A stretch of DNA of 64,000 bases from Thalassobius sp. Cn5-15. Its GTDB lineage: Bacteria > Pseudomonadota > Alphaproteobacteria > Rhodobacterales > Rhodobacteraceae. This document shows, in pieces, positions 34,544 through 43,116 of the stretch (position 1 is its first letter; each line of letters begins with the position of its first letter). Position numbers and translations under genes: made by a program. The DNA is taken from positions 1-64,000 of the forward strand of contig NZ_JAKRGF010000005.1 in assembly GCF_022347685.1 (NCBI RefSeq), read 5' to 3'. The notes beneath the pieces are model-generated. The model saw nothing but the letters and a program-made list of their open reading frames with translations, did not search any database and was not told where the DNA came from.

Positions 34544-35434
34544 TTGGCAAAAGTGACCGACACATTACACACTTACATAGTTGCGCCGACCCCAAGCCGT
34601 GCAGGCCTGACAGCGGCTGTCATCGGTGTGGATCAGGATGGCGTCGCGCAGGAGATTTCGGTTGTGGAGGAACGCCCGCTGACGATCTACCTCAACAGCC
34701 AGGAGATTGTCACAGCGATGACCATTGGCGATTACCCTGACTATCTGGCGCTGGGCTTCCTGCGCAATCAGGGCATGCTCTTGGCCGATGATGTTGTCAC
34801 CGGTGTGGACTATGATGAGGAGTTGGAGGTCGTCGTGGTGCGCACCGAACGCGCCACCGACTATGAAGAAAAGCTAAAGAAGAAGACCCGCACATCAGGC
34901 TGTGCGGTCGGCACTGTTTTTGGCGATATGATGGAGGGCCTGGAGGATCTGACTTTGCCCGCAACGCCGGTGCGTACCTCGTGGCTCTACACACTGGCGC
35001 ATCAGATCAACCGGACCCCCAGTCTATACCTTGAGGCGGGCGCGATCCACGGAACGGTTCTGTGTCAACAGGACCGCCCGCTGGTTTATATGGAAGATGT
35101 GGGCCGCCACAACGCAGTGGACAAAGTGTCCGGCTGGATGTTTGCCGAAGGCACGGAGGCGGGGGACAAGATCCTTTACACCACCGGACGCCTCACCTCT
35201 GAAATGGTGCTGAAGGCGGCTCAGATGGGGATCCCGACACTGGTGTCCCGTTCTGGCTTTACCGCTTGGGGTGTAGATCTGGCGCGCAAGCTGAACATGA
35301 CGCTGATCGGCCGGATGCGGGGCAAACGTTTCACCTGCCTCAGTGGGGCAGAGCGGTTGATTTATGACGCCGATCTGTCTGCGGTGGCTGAGGATACCAA
35401 AAAGTCGCGGCGCAAGGGGGCAGGGGATGCGTAG
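34544..35434 (+). CDS. fdhD: FdhD sulfurtransferase for formate dehydrogenase
   Basis: A 296-residue protein that transfers sulfur from IscS-type donors to the molybdenum or tungsten cofactor so that formate dehydrogenase is active. Family motifs are NSQEIVTAMTIGDYPDYLALGFL, MEDVGRHNAVDK and TTGRLTSEMVLKAAQ. The sulfur-carrying loop reads SGCAVGTV: one cysteine is kept, but the second of the usual CxxC is Gly. The start is TTG at 34544 with AGGA 8 bases upstream; an open frame continues further upstream but crosses the tusA gene. It overlaps mobA by 8 bases. Confidence 0.9.
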   Translation: MAKVTDTLHTYIVAPTPSRAGLTAAVIGVDQDGVAQEISVVEERPLTIYLNSQEIVTAMTIGDYPDYLALGFLRNQGMLLADDVVTGVDYDEELEVVVVRTERATDYEEKLKKKTRTSGCAVGTVFGDMMEGLEDLTLPATPVRTSWLYTLAHQINRTPSLYLEAGAIHGTVLCQQDRPLVYMEDVGRHNAVDKVSGWMFAEGTEAGDKILYTTGRLTSEMVLKAAQMGIPTLVSRSGFTAWGVDLARKLNMTLIGRMRGKRFTCLSGAERLIYDADLSAVAEDTKKSRRKGAGDA

Positions 35435-36053
35435 CCAGATACCTGCCGTTATCCTTGCCGGTGGTCTGTCGTCGCGCATGGGCGGCGGCGATAAGGGGCT
35501 GTTGCCGCTAGGTGATACGACATTGCTGGGTCATGTCATCGACCGTCTGCGCCCGCAGGTGGGGGACATGGTGCTGAACGCAAATGGTGATGCCAGCCGT
35601 TTTGATGCCTATGGGCTGCCTGTCGTGGCAGATGGCATCGCGGATTACGCAGGGCCTTTGGCGGGCGTTCTGGCAGGCATGGATTGGGCGGCAGAGCGTG
35701 GCGCGACGCATATCGTGTCAGTCGCCGCCGATACGCCATTTTTCCCGACTGATCTTGTGGCGCGGCTTGGCCAGGGGCGCGGTGATGCAGTGATAGCGCT
35801 GGCAGCCAGCATGGATCCAAAACGGGGGCAGGTTCGGCAGCCGACCTTTGGCTTTTGGCCCGTTGCCTTGCGCGATGATCTGCGGGCGGCATTGCAGGAT
35901 GGTCTGCGCAAGGTGGTGATTTGGACCAGCCGCCACGGTGCGGCAGAGGTGTTGTTTGATGGCTACGCGATGGAGCCGTTTTTTAACGTGAACACCCCAG
36001 AAGATCTGGAGCAAGCCCGCGCAATGGCGGCATGTGCAAAGGCTATAAAATGA
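35427..36053 (+). CDS. mobA: Molybdenum cofactor guanylyltransferase
   Basis: A 208-residue enzyme that joins GMP to molybdopterin to make the guanine dinucleotide form of the cofactor used by DMSO-reductase-family enzymes such as formate dehydrogenase. The nucleotide-binding motif LAGGLSSRMGGGDKGLLPLG is at about residues 10-29; the Mg-binding Asp is in VAADTPFF. The start at 35427 overlaps fdhD by 8 bases and the end overlaps mobB by ATGA. Confidence 0.93.
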   Translation: MRSQIPAVILAGGLSSRMGGGDKGLLPLGDTTLLGHVIDRLRPQVGDMVLNANGDASRFDAYGLPVVADGIADYAGPLAGVLAGMDWAAERGATHIVSVAADTPFFPTDLVARLGQGRGDAVIALAASMDPKRGQVRQPTFGFWPVALRDDLRAALQDGLRKVVIWTSRHGAAEVLFDGYAMEPFFNVNTPEDLEQARAMAACAKAIK

Positions 36054-36562
36054 AGATCTATGGTGTCACCGGATGGAAAAACTGCGGTAAAACCGGCCTG
36101 ATGGAAGGGCTGGTGGCCGAAGTGACGTCGCGCGGCTATCGCGTCTCCACTGTGAAACATGCGCACCACAGCTTCGACGTCGACCAATCGGGGCGTGACA
36201 GTTACCGCCACCGCGAAGCGGGCGCGCAGGAGGTTTTGTTGATTTCCGGTAGCCGTTGGGCGTTGATGCATGAGTTGCGCGGCGCAGAGGAACCACCTTT
36301 GGCTGAGATGCTGACAAAACTCTCCGACGTCGATCTGGTATTGGTCGAGGGCTATAAACGCGAACCTCACCCCAAGATCGAAACGCACCGCGCAGCAGCG
36401 GGCCAGCCCTTGATTGCGACGGCCGATCAGACGATCCGCGCGCTGGCCTCTGATCAACCGGCAGAGGCGCATGGGGATCTGGGCCGCCCGATCTTTGATC
36501 TTAATGATCACGATGCGATTGCTACTTTTATTCTGCAAGATCTGGGACTGATGCCGACATGA
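36050..36562 (+). CDS. mobB: Molybdopterin-guanine dinucleotide biosynthesis adapter MobB
   Basis: A 170-residue GTP-binding protein with the P-loop VTGWKNCGKTGLM at about residues 5-17, a VKHAHHSFDVDQ segment and a VEGYKREPHPKIE motif, all typical of MobB. It helps MobA deliver the dinucleotide cofactor to target enzymes but is not strictly required in E. coli. It is coupled to mobA and moeA by ATGA overlaps on each side. Confidence 0.93.
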   Translation: MKIYGVTGWKNCGKTGLMEGLVAEVTSRGYRVSTVKHAHHSFDVDQSGRDSYRHREAGAQEVLLISGSRWALMHELRGAEEPPLAEMLTKLSDVDLVLVEGYKREPHPKIETHRAAAGQPLIATADQTIRALASDQPAEAHGDLGRPIFDLNDHDAIATFILQDLGLMPT

Positions 36563-37830
36563 CCGCTAAACTGCGCAACGATTGCTTTGCCCTGCCGCCC
36601 GGTGTGAACTGGATCCCGCTGGAGGATGCGCTGGCGCGACTGCGCGATCGCGTGACACCTGTGGTTGGTGAAGATCTGGTGCCGCTTAACGCCATACGGG
36701 GCCGTATACTGTCGCAGGATATTGTGGCGCTCAGGGCCAATCCGCCTGCGCCTAATTCGGCTGTGGATGGCTACGGTTTCGCCGGGGCGGCACTTGATGA
36801 GCTGGTAACACTGCCTCTGGCTGATGGCCGCTCTGCCGCCGGTGATCCCTACGGTGGCGTATTGCCTGCCGGCCATGCGCTGCGCATCCTGACAGGTGCC
36901 ATCGTGCCCGAGGGGATGGAGACCGTGGTGCTGCAGGAAGATGTGGAGATCGCGGGCGGCAAAATACAGTTTCGCGGCCCCCTGAAGCAGGGGGCCAACC
37001 TGCGCCGCGCGGGTGAGGATTTCAGTGCAGGTGATGTTGTCCTGCGCAAAGGGCGTCGTTTGCGCCCTGAAGATGCCGCGTTGTTGGCTGCGGCGGGTCT
37101 GGCAGAGGTTCCGGTCTATCGCCCGCTGCGCGTCGGTGTTTTTTCCAATGGTGATGAGGTTGTGATGCCCGGCACGATCGCGCCCGAAGATATGGGAGCG
37201 GGCAAAATTTATGACAGCAACCGCCCCATGCTTTTGTCGCTGCTCAGCGACTGGGGCTTTCACGCGGTGGATCTTGGCCATGTGCGCGACAGTCGCGCTG
37301 CGCTGCGCGACCGGTTGACCTCTGCAGTGGCAGAGGTGGACGCGGTGTTGACCTCTGGCGGGGTGTCGACAGGGGATGAGGATCACGTATCCGCCCTGTT
37401 GCGCGACGAGGGGCAGATAGACAGTTGGCGCATTGCGATCAAGCCGGGCCGCCCGCTGGCGCTGGGGCTCTGGCCTGCAGCCGAGGCGTTGCTGCCGGTC
37501 TTTGGTCTGCCGGGTAATCCTGTTGCGGCCTTTGTGACTGCGCTGTTGTTTGCACGCCCTGCGTTGGGGGTGATGGCGGGGCAGGCGTGGCGGGAGCCGC
37601 AGGGGTTCATGGTGCCCGCGGCCTTCGCTAAATCGAAAAAGCCCGGACGGCGTGAGTTTCTGCGCGCCCGCCTCAACACCGATGGCCAAGCTGAGGTGTT
37701 CAAATCCGAAGGGTCGGGCCGCATTAGCGGACTGTCATGGGCGGATGGCTTGGTCGAGCTGCCCCATGAAGCGGCAGAGATCACAACAGGCACGCCCGTG
37801 CGGTTCCTGCCCTATAGCTGTTTCAACTGA
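36559..37830 (+). CDS. moeA: Molybdopterin molybdenumtransferase
   Basis: A 423-residue enzyme that inserts molybdate (or tungstate) into adenylylated molybdopterin. The MoeA signatures are PPAPNSAVDGYGFAG in domain III near residue 65, LTSGGVSTGDEDHV in the MogA-like domain (about 265) and VFGLPGNPVAAFV (about 315). The length is typical. It is the last gene of fdhD-mobA-mobB-moeA, followed by the convergent copZ-like gene after 17 bases. Confidence 0.94.
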   Translation: MTAKLRNDCFALPPGVNWIPLEDALARLRDRVTPVVGEDLVPLNAIRGRILSQDIVALRANPPAPNSAVDGYGFAGAALDELVTLPLADGRSAAGDPYGGVLPAGHALRILTGAIVPEGMETVVLQEDVEIAGGKIQFRGPLKQGANLRRAGEDFSAGDVVLRKGRRLRPEDAALLAAAGLAEVPVYRPLRVGVFSNGDEVVMPGTIAPEDMGAGKIYDSNRPMLLSLLSDWGFHAVDLGHVRDSRAALRDRLTSAVAEVDAVLTSGGVSTGDEDHVSALLRDEGQIDSWRIAIKPGRPLALGLWPAAEALLPVFGLPGNPVAAFVTALLFARPALGVMAGQAWREPQGFMVPAAFAKSKKPGRREFLRARLNTDGQAEVFKSEGSGRISGLSWADGLVELPHEAAEITTGTPVRFLPYSCFN

Positions 37831-37847
37831 CCTGAACAGAAGCGTCT

Positions 37848-38045
37848 TTAGGCTGGCGTGGCCTCAAAGCCGGAAGCGGTTATGGCCTGCGCCAGATCTT
37901 CGACCGGGTCGGCACTGTCGACTTCAACGGTGCGGGCTTGCATATCAAATGTCAGCAGTGCGGTCGGGTCCAGATTCTGCACGGCGGCTTTGATCTTTGC
38001 GCTGCATTTTCCGCAATGCATGGTGGGTACGTTGAATGTAATCAT
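37848..38045 (-). CDS. copZ: Copper chaperone (heavy-metal-associated domain)
   Basis: A 65-residue cytosolic HMA domain protein with the metal-binding motif MHCGKC at about residues 9-14. It passes Cu(I) to the ATPase encoded divergently. The start at 38045 has AAGGA 7 bases upstream. The ferredoxin-like fold is complete (MITFNVPTMHC, then VEVDSADP, ending FEATPA). Assigned as CopZ-like from the metal motif and the copA neighbour. Confidence 0.88.
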   Translation of the reverse strand: MITFNVPTMHCGKCSAKIKAAVQNLDPTALLTFDMQARTVEVDSADPVEDLAQAITASGFEATPA

Positions 38046-38160
38046 CACTCTGTCCTTACGTCGTTGGCGCGATGTGGACACCCTCCGGCCGCGCAGGTCA
38101 AGTGCAGGCTGCACAGCCGCGACAAAGTTGCCGGATCAGCCGGTCAGCAACCGCTGCACC

Positions 38161-38190
38161 TTGACCTTTACGATACGGTCTCTTTTATCA
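38161..38190 (+). promoter_or_regulatory. Possible MerR/CueR-type promoter of copA
   Basis: TTGACC at 38161 and a weak TTATCA element at 38185 are separated by 18 bases, with GACC and GGTC arms 10 bases apart in the spacer. A long spacer with a dyad is the MerR-family pattern, but the dyad is short and no merR-type gene is in the window. Confidence 0.3.
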
Positions 38191-38236
38191 GAAAGAGGAC
38201 AGCGTATTGCGAACGAACGATTTCAGAGAGGCAGCT

Positions 38237-40693
38237 ATGCCAGATACCGAAGCACATAATCTGCGGCTGTCGGTCACCTCGATGACCTGTGCCGCCTGTG
38301 TTGGGCGTGTAGAACGTCTGTTACAGGCGATCCCCGGCGTTTCGGCGGCGCAAGTAAATCTGGCGTCGGAGACGGTGCAACTGCGCTATCACGCTCCAGC
38401 AGAGGTGGAGCAGATCGTGGCATCGTTGGCCGCTGGGGGGTATCCGGCGCGGTTGACGACCATACGCTTGCGTATTGAGGGGATGACCTGCGCCAGCTGT
38501 GTGGGCAGTGTGGATCGCACCTTGCGTGCGCTGCCATCGGTGATCGACGTACGTGTGAACCTTGCGTCCGAAGAAGCAGAGGTGGATCTGACGGACGGCC
38601 AAAGTGTGGATGCCCTGCTGAGAGCATTGAAAGACGTCGGATATAGCGGTGCACCGGTTGGTGATGCTGAGGCGGGCACTGCGGATCTTGGCGAACGCAA
38701 GGCGCAGGAGGCTGCCGATTTGCAGCGCCGCCTGACGCTTGCGGCAGCTCTCGCATTGCCGGTATTTGTGATGGAGATGGGCGGGCATCTTTATCCACCG
38801 TTCCACCACTGGATTATGCAGACTATTGGTACACAGACCTCTTGGCTGGTGCAGTTTGTGTTGACCACGTTGGTACTGATTGGCCCCGGACGTGGGTTTT
38901 ATCAGAAAGGCATTCCCTCTCTGGTGCGGGGCGCGCCGGATATGAACGCGCTGGTGGCGCTGGGCACATTGGCTGCCTATGGGTATTCCACTGTGGCCAC
39001 CTTCCTGCCCGCATTGTTGCCCGCTGATGTGCGTGCGGTTTATTTCGAAAGTGCGGCGGTGATTGTCGTGCTGATCCTGCTGGGGCGCACGCTAGAGGCG
39101 CGGGCTAAGGGGCGCACAGGCGCTGCCATCCGTGCGCTTGTTGGACTGCGGCCCAAATCCGCGATGCGGCTGGAAAACGACCAGCCGGTTGAGGTGATGA
39201 TTGAGGATATTGCCACCGGCGACACACTGTTGACCCGCCCGGGTGAACGTATCGCTGTGGATGGTGTGGTTGTTGACGGCAGCAGTCCAGTGGATGAAAG
39301 CATGATCACCGGCGAACCTTTGCCGGTGACGAAATCGGTTGGCGATCGTGTGACTGGCGGTACAGTGAATGGCACTGGCGCCTTGCAGATCCGCGCCATC
39401 CATGTGGGCGCGGATACCATGCTGGCCCAGATCATTCGCATGGTGGAGGAGGCGCAGGGCGCTAAGCTGCCTATTCAGGCGCTGGTGGATCGCGTGACTA
39501 TGTGGTTCGTGCCGGTGGTTTTGGCGGTGGCGGCGTTGACGGTACTGACATGGCTGATCTTCGGTCCTGCACCGGCACTGACACATGCGTTGGTTGCAGG
39601 TGTTGCAGTGCTAATCATTGCCTGCCCTTGCGCGATGGGGCTGGCAACGCCGACCTCTATTATGGTGGGCACGGGCCGCGCGGCAGAGCTGGGAGTGTTG
39701 TTCCGCAAGGGGGACGCGCTGCAGCGGCTGCAGGACGTGCAGCTGGTGGCCTTTGACAAAACGGGGACCCTGACCGAAGGTCGTCCAACGCTCACGGATT
39801 TCGAGGTGGTCGAAGGGTTAGATCGCGATCATGTGTTACGTCTGGTCGCCGCCGTTGAACGTGCCTCTGAACATCCTATCGCAGCGGCGATTGTCGCCGC
39901 AGCGGGCAGCAACCTGCCACGGGCAGAAAAGTTCGGTGCGATGGCAGGCTACGGTGTCGCAGCCACGGTCGTAGGCCAGCGCGTCATGGTCGGTGCCGAC
40001 CGTTTGATGCAGCGGCGCAAGATCGACATAGCCCCCTTCGCAGCGGTGGCTGGACGGTTGGGGCGCGAAGGCAAAACGCCGTTTTATGCGGCCATTGACG
40101 GCCAGTTGGCAGCGGTGATCGCGGTGTCCGATCCAGTGAAGGAGACTTCTGCCACCGTGATTAAGGCCTTGCATGACATCGGCATCAAAACAGCGATGAT
40201 CACCGGCGACAATACCGCTCCGGCGCATGCAATAGCCGAAGATTTGGGCATTGATCATGTGATCGCCGAGGTCCTTCCAAAGGGCAAGGTCGCAGCGCTA
40301 GAGGCATTGCGCGCAGAGCATGGCGTGGTCGCTTTTGTCGGCGACGGCATCAATGATGCGCCCGCGTTGGCGACGGCGGATCTGGGGCTGGCGATTGGTA
40401 CCGGCACAGATGTGGCGATTGAAAGTGCCGATCTGGTGTTGATGTCAGGGGACCTGCGCGGGGTGCTGACCGCGCTGCAATTGTCACGAAAGGTGATGCG
40501 CAATATCCGCCAGAACCTGTTTTGGGCCTTTGGCTATAATGTGGCGCTCATTCCAGTGGCTGCAGGGGTGTTCTATCCGCTGTTCGGCTGGCAGTTGTCG
40601 CCGATGCTGGCAGCGGGCGCGATGTCGTTGTCCAGTGTGTTTGTCCTCAGCAACGCCTTGCGCCTGCGGTTCGTGACGCCTGTAGCGGCCTGA
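38237..40693 (+). CDS. copA: Cu(I)-exporting P1B-type ATPase
   Basis: An 818-residue inner-membrane copper exporter. Two N-terminal metal-binding domains carry MTCAAC and MTCASC. Eight membrane helices include the CPC transport site in [11 protein letters not shown]. The actuator has ITGEP, the phosphorylation site is [12 protein letters not shown], the nucleotide domain has SEHPIA, and the hinge is [14 protein letters not shown]. The ATG at 38237 follows GAGAGG. It is divergent from the copper chaperone and ends in a terminator. No damage is seen. Confidence 0.95.
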   Translation: MPDTEAHNLRLSVTSMTCAACVGRVERLLQAIPGVSAAQVNLASETVQLRYHAPAEVEQIVASLAAGGYPARLTTIRLRIEGMTCASCVGSVDRTLRALPSVIDVRVNLASEEAEVDLTDGQSVDALLRALKDVGYSGAPVGDAEAGTADLGERKAQEAADLQRRLTLAAALALPVFVMEMGGHLYPPFHHWIMQTIGTQTSWLVQFVLTTLVLIGPGRGFYQKGIPSLVRGAPDMNALVALGTLAAYGYSTVATFLPALLPADVRAVYFESAAVIVVLILLGRTLEARAKGRTGAAIRALVGLRPKSAMRLENDQPVEVMIEDIATGDTLLTRPGERIAVDGVVVDGSSPVDESMITGEPLPVTKSVGDRVTGGTVNGTGALQIRAIHVGADTMLAQIIRMVEEAQGAKLPIQALVDRVTMWFVPVVLAVAALTVLTWLIFGPAPALTHALVAGVAVLIIACPCAMGLATPTSIMVGTGRAAELGVLFRKGDALQRLQDVQLVAFDKTGTLTEGRPTLTDFEVVEGLDRDHVLRLVAAVERASEHPIAAAIVAAAGSNLPRAEKFGAMAGYGVAATVVGQRVMVGADRLMQRRKIDIAPFAAVAGRLGREGKTPFYAAIDGQLAAVIAVSDPVKETSATVIKALHDIGIKTAMITGDNTAPAHAIAEDLGIDHVIAEVLPKGKVAALEALRAEHGVVAFVGDGINDAPALATADLGLAIGTGTDVAIESADLVLMSGDLRGVLTALQLSRKVMRNIRQNLFWAFGYNVALIPVAAGVFYPLFGWQLSPMLAAGAMSLSSVFVLSNALRLRFVTPVAA

Positions 40694-40706
40694 AGAATGA
40701 CGGGGC

Positions 40707-40732
40707 AAGGGCGACCGAAAGGCCGCCCTTTT
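40707..40732 (+). terminator. Rho-independent terminator after copA
   Basis: AAGGGCGACC pairs with GGCCGCCCTT (one mismatch) around a GAAA tetraloop, followed by TT. It lies between copA and the convergent nitronate monooxygenase gene. Confidence 0.75.
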
Positions 40733-40757
40733 GAACCATCCGCGTGCCTATGGTGCT

Positions 40758-41753
40758 TTAGCGCACTGCGTTCATATAGGGGGCGGACTGCGCCGCCAGT
40801 CTTTGTTGCGCGGCGACATACTCGCGTGCCAGGCGATCCACCAACTGCGCCGCTGGCAATATCTCCTTCACGGCGTCGATGCCTTGGCCGGAACCCCAGA
40901 TCTCTTTCCAGCTTTTTGGCTTATCGCTGCCGCTGAAATCCATCGCCGATGGATCAGAGCGTTCCAGCGCATCCGGGTCCATGCCCGCCGCAGCAATAGA
41001 AGGCTTCAGGTAGTTGCCCCAGACGCCGGTGAACAGGTTGGAATATACAATGTCACCCGCGCCGCATTCGGTGATCATCTCTTTGTAGCGCTGATCCGCG
41101 TTGGCTTCTTCGGTTGCGATAAAGGCGGAACCGGCATAGCCGCCGTCTGCCCCCATCGCCTGCGCTGCCAAAATGGAATCCCCACGCGCAATAGCGCCAG
41201 ACAGGAACAGCGGTCCTTCGAACCAGCTGCGGATTTCCTGAATAAGCGCCAGCGGCGACTGACTGCCCGCATGGCCACCCGCGCCAGCGGCGACGGCAAT
41301 CAGACCATCGGCGCCTTTTTCAATCGCCTTTTTGGCAAATCGGTTGTCGATCACATCATGCAGAGTGATGCCGCCAACACTATGGGCCGCCTCATTGATT
41401 TCCACCCGCGCCCCCAATGAGGTAATCCAGACTGGCACCTTGTGTTTCACACAGATCTCGACATCGCGTTCCAGGCGCCCGTTGGAGCGGTGCACAATCT
41501 GATTCACCGCATAAGGCGCGGCAGGGGTGTCGGGGTTGGCCTGATTGTGGCGGTCCAACTCTTCGTTGATGCGGGTCAGCCAGCGTTCCAGCTCAATCGG
41601 ATCACCGTCTTTTTCACGCGCATTCAGCGCCGGGAAAGAGCCAATGATTCCCGCTTTGCACTGCGCGATGACAAGATCGGGGTTGGAAATAATGAATAGC
41701 GGGCTGCCGATGAGCGGAATTCGCAGGTTCTGCAGGGCGGTGGGAAGGGACAT
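40758..41753 (-). CDS. Nitronate monooxygenase (FMN-dependent, NMO family)
   Basis: A 331-residue TIM-barrel flavoenzyme that oxidises alkyl nitronates such as propionate-3-nitronate. Family features are LRIPLIGSPLFIISNPDLV at the N-terminus, AAGAGGHAGSQSP (FMN phosphate loop, about 175-187) and GADGGYAGSAFIATEE. GAGAGG precedes the ATG at 41753. It is a single gene with its own upstream palindrome at 41786-41802. The substrate in this organism is unknown; some family members are enoyl reductases of a similar fold. Confidence 0.88.
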   Translation of the reverse strand: MSLPTALQNLRIPLIGSPLFIISNPDLVIAQCKAGIIGSFPALNAREKDGDPIELERWLTRINEELDRHNQANPDTPAAPYAVNQIVHRSNGRLERDVEICVKHKVPVWITSLGARVEINEAAHSVGGITLHDVIDNRFAKKAIEKGADGLIAVAAGAGGHAGSQSPLALIQEIRSWFEGPLFLSGAIARGDSILAAQAMGADGGYAGSAFIATEEANADQRYKEMITECGAGDIVYSNLFTGVWGNYLKPSIAAAGMDPDALERSDPSAMDFSGSDKPKSWKEIWGSGQGIDAVKEILPAAQLVDRLAREYVAAQQRLAAQSAPYMNAVR

Positions 41754-42145
41754 TTGGGCCTCTCATCACTTTTTAAAGGGGTTAAGTTGCCGCTGCGGCA
41801 ACCGAAGCTTGGGGGGGAGGAGGTATGGCGTGTGGGTGGCGGATGAATGCCACTCAAAGGCGATTGGTGTGCTGGGCGGTCCATGTAGGGGTGCAGCCTT
41901 ATTTTAAAGCCCCTTGGCGCGAAAACTTCGCACTTTCGGGTCCGCCTCAACATCGCTTCGCAGCTTTACCTCCCTCTAACCTACGTAAATTTTTGACCTT
42001 TCTGTTGGCGGCGGGTCAAGCGTCTTTGGTTGTGACCCTGCGTAGGAAATCCCACCTTGGGTGCCTATTGAGACGTTGACAGGTCCAAAAACGACATGCT
42101 TTGCTGCCCCCGTTGACCGTTCATAAAGTCTGGGGAGGAGGCTGC
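41754..42145. other. About 390-base intergenic region between nitronate monooxygenase and liv operon
   Basis: It holds the divergent promoters. The visible structure is the palindrome at 41786-41802, a CCTACGTAAA motif near 41980 with an inverse CGTAGG near 42045, and a TTGACA near 42076 that could be a -35 box of the liv operon. The frames within it are mutually inconsistent and lack ribosome sites. Confidence 0.5.
41786..41802. promoter_or_regulatory. Perfect 17-base palindrome upstream of nitronate monooxygenase
   Basis: GTTGCCGC, one central base, GCGGCAAC. It lies about 30 bases before the minus-strand start codon, where an operator or a 5' leader hairpin would sit. There is no T run, so it is not a terminator. 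Confidence 0.4.
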
Positions 42146-42247
42146 ATGAAGGTACGTTTTTACGGAATCGCCCGTGGGCGGTTCCTGTGCGATCTGTGTG
42201 CGAACCGCCCTGTGGGAGTGACAGGGGAGGTCGGCACATGGAGATAA
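42146..42247 (+). CDS. 33-residue upstream ORF overlapping livH start (possible leader peptide)
   Basis: ATG at 42146 is preceded by GGGGAGGAGG only 3 bases away, one of the strongest ribosome sites in the window. The frame reads MKVRFYGIARGRFLCDLC, continues for 15 residues and stops at TAA 42245, which overlaps the first codons of livH. This arrangement would couple livH translation to translation of the leader. The peptide is basic with a CDLC pair and no signal or membrane segment; it lacks the run of branched-chain codons expected of a classic attenuator. Its expression is not proven. Confidence 0.4.
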   Translation: MKVRFYGIARGRFLCDLCANRPVGVTGEVGTWR

Positions 42248-43113
42248 TTCAGCTACTGATCGGTGGCGTGGCCTCTGGCTGTATCTATGGCCTCGTGGCG
42301 CTTGGATTTGTGTTGATCTACAAGGCCAGCGAGGGTGTGAATTTTGCTCAAGGCGACATGATGATGTTGGGCGCCTTTGTTGCGCTAGGACTTGTGAATA
42401 GCGAATATTGGGCGCTGCCGTTCATTCCTGGCATCCTGCTGGCCTGTTTCATCATGGGCGGCGTCGGCTACGGCATTGACCGTTTTGTGGTGCGCCGCAT
42501 CTTTGGTCAGCCGCAGTTTGCACTGGTGATCCTGACCATCGCTTTGGGGTTTGTGCTGCGCTTCGTCGCGGGTGCGATCTGGGGGTTCACGCCCTTGGTT
42601 CTGGAAACGCCGTTTGCGGGTCAGAGCGTGCGGTTTGGCGGTCTGGTTCTGGGCTATGAGGATGTGATCACCATTGTGGTGACTGCTGTGTTGACGCTGG
42701 CCCTCTGGGCGTTTTTCAGCCGCACGAAACTGGGATTGGCGGCGCAGGCCGCATCGCAGAACCAAATGGCCGCCTATATCGTTGGTGTACCGGTGCGGCG
42801 GATCAATTCGATGATCTGGGGGCTGTCGGGCATCGTGGCCACGGTCGCGGGCGTGCTCTATGCCGCGAAGGGCGCGATTGATCCCAATATTGGCCTCTTG
42901 GGGATCAAGGCTTTTGCCGCCGCGGTGATCGGGGGATTTGGCAGCCTGCCTGGTGCGCTATTGGGCGGCCTGCTGATCGGGGTTGTGGAACCTGTCGCGG
43001 CGCGCTACCTGCCGTCCGGTTTCAGCCAGATGTCGCCCTATGTCCTGATGTTGATTGTGCTGACGACGCGCCCCGGTGGCCTGTTTGCACAGATCCACGC
43101 AAAGAAGGTGTAA
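42238..43113 (+). CDS. Branched-chain-type ABC transporter permease (LivH family)
   Basis: A 291-residue inner-membrane permease with about eight helices: QLLIGGVASGCIYGLVALGF at the start, NFAQGDMMMLGAFVA, and FAAAVIGGFGSLPGALLGG near the end, all LivH signatures. AGGGGAGG lies 6 bases before the ATG at 42238. It is the first full gene of livHMGF-ligase-binding protein. In operons of this make-up, with an acyl-CoA ligase, the substrate is more often an aromatic, fatty or short carboxylic acid than leucine; that is an inference. Confidence 0.9.
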   Translation: MEIIQLLIGGVASGCIYGLVALGFVLIYKASEGVNFAQGDMMMLGAFVALGLVNSEYWALPFIPGILLACFIMGGVGYGIDRFVVRRIFGQPQFALVILTIALGFVLRFVAGAIWGFTPLVLETPFAGQSVRFGGLVLGYEDVITIVVTAVLTLALWAFFSRTKLGLAAQAASQNQMAAYIVGVPVRRINSMIWGLSGIVATVAGVLYAAKGAIDPNIGLLGIKAFAAAVIGGFGSLPGALLGGLLIGVVEPVAARYLPSGFSQMSPYVLMLIVLTTRPGGLFAQIHAKKV

Positions 43114-43116
43114 GTC

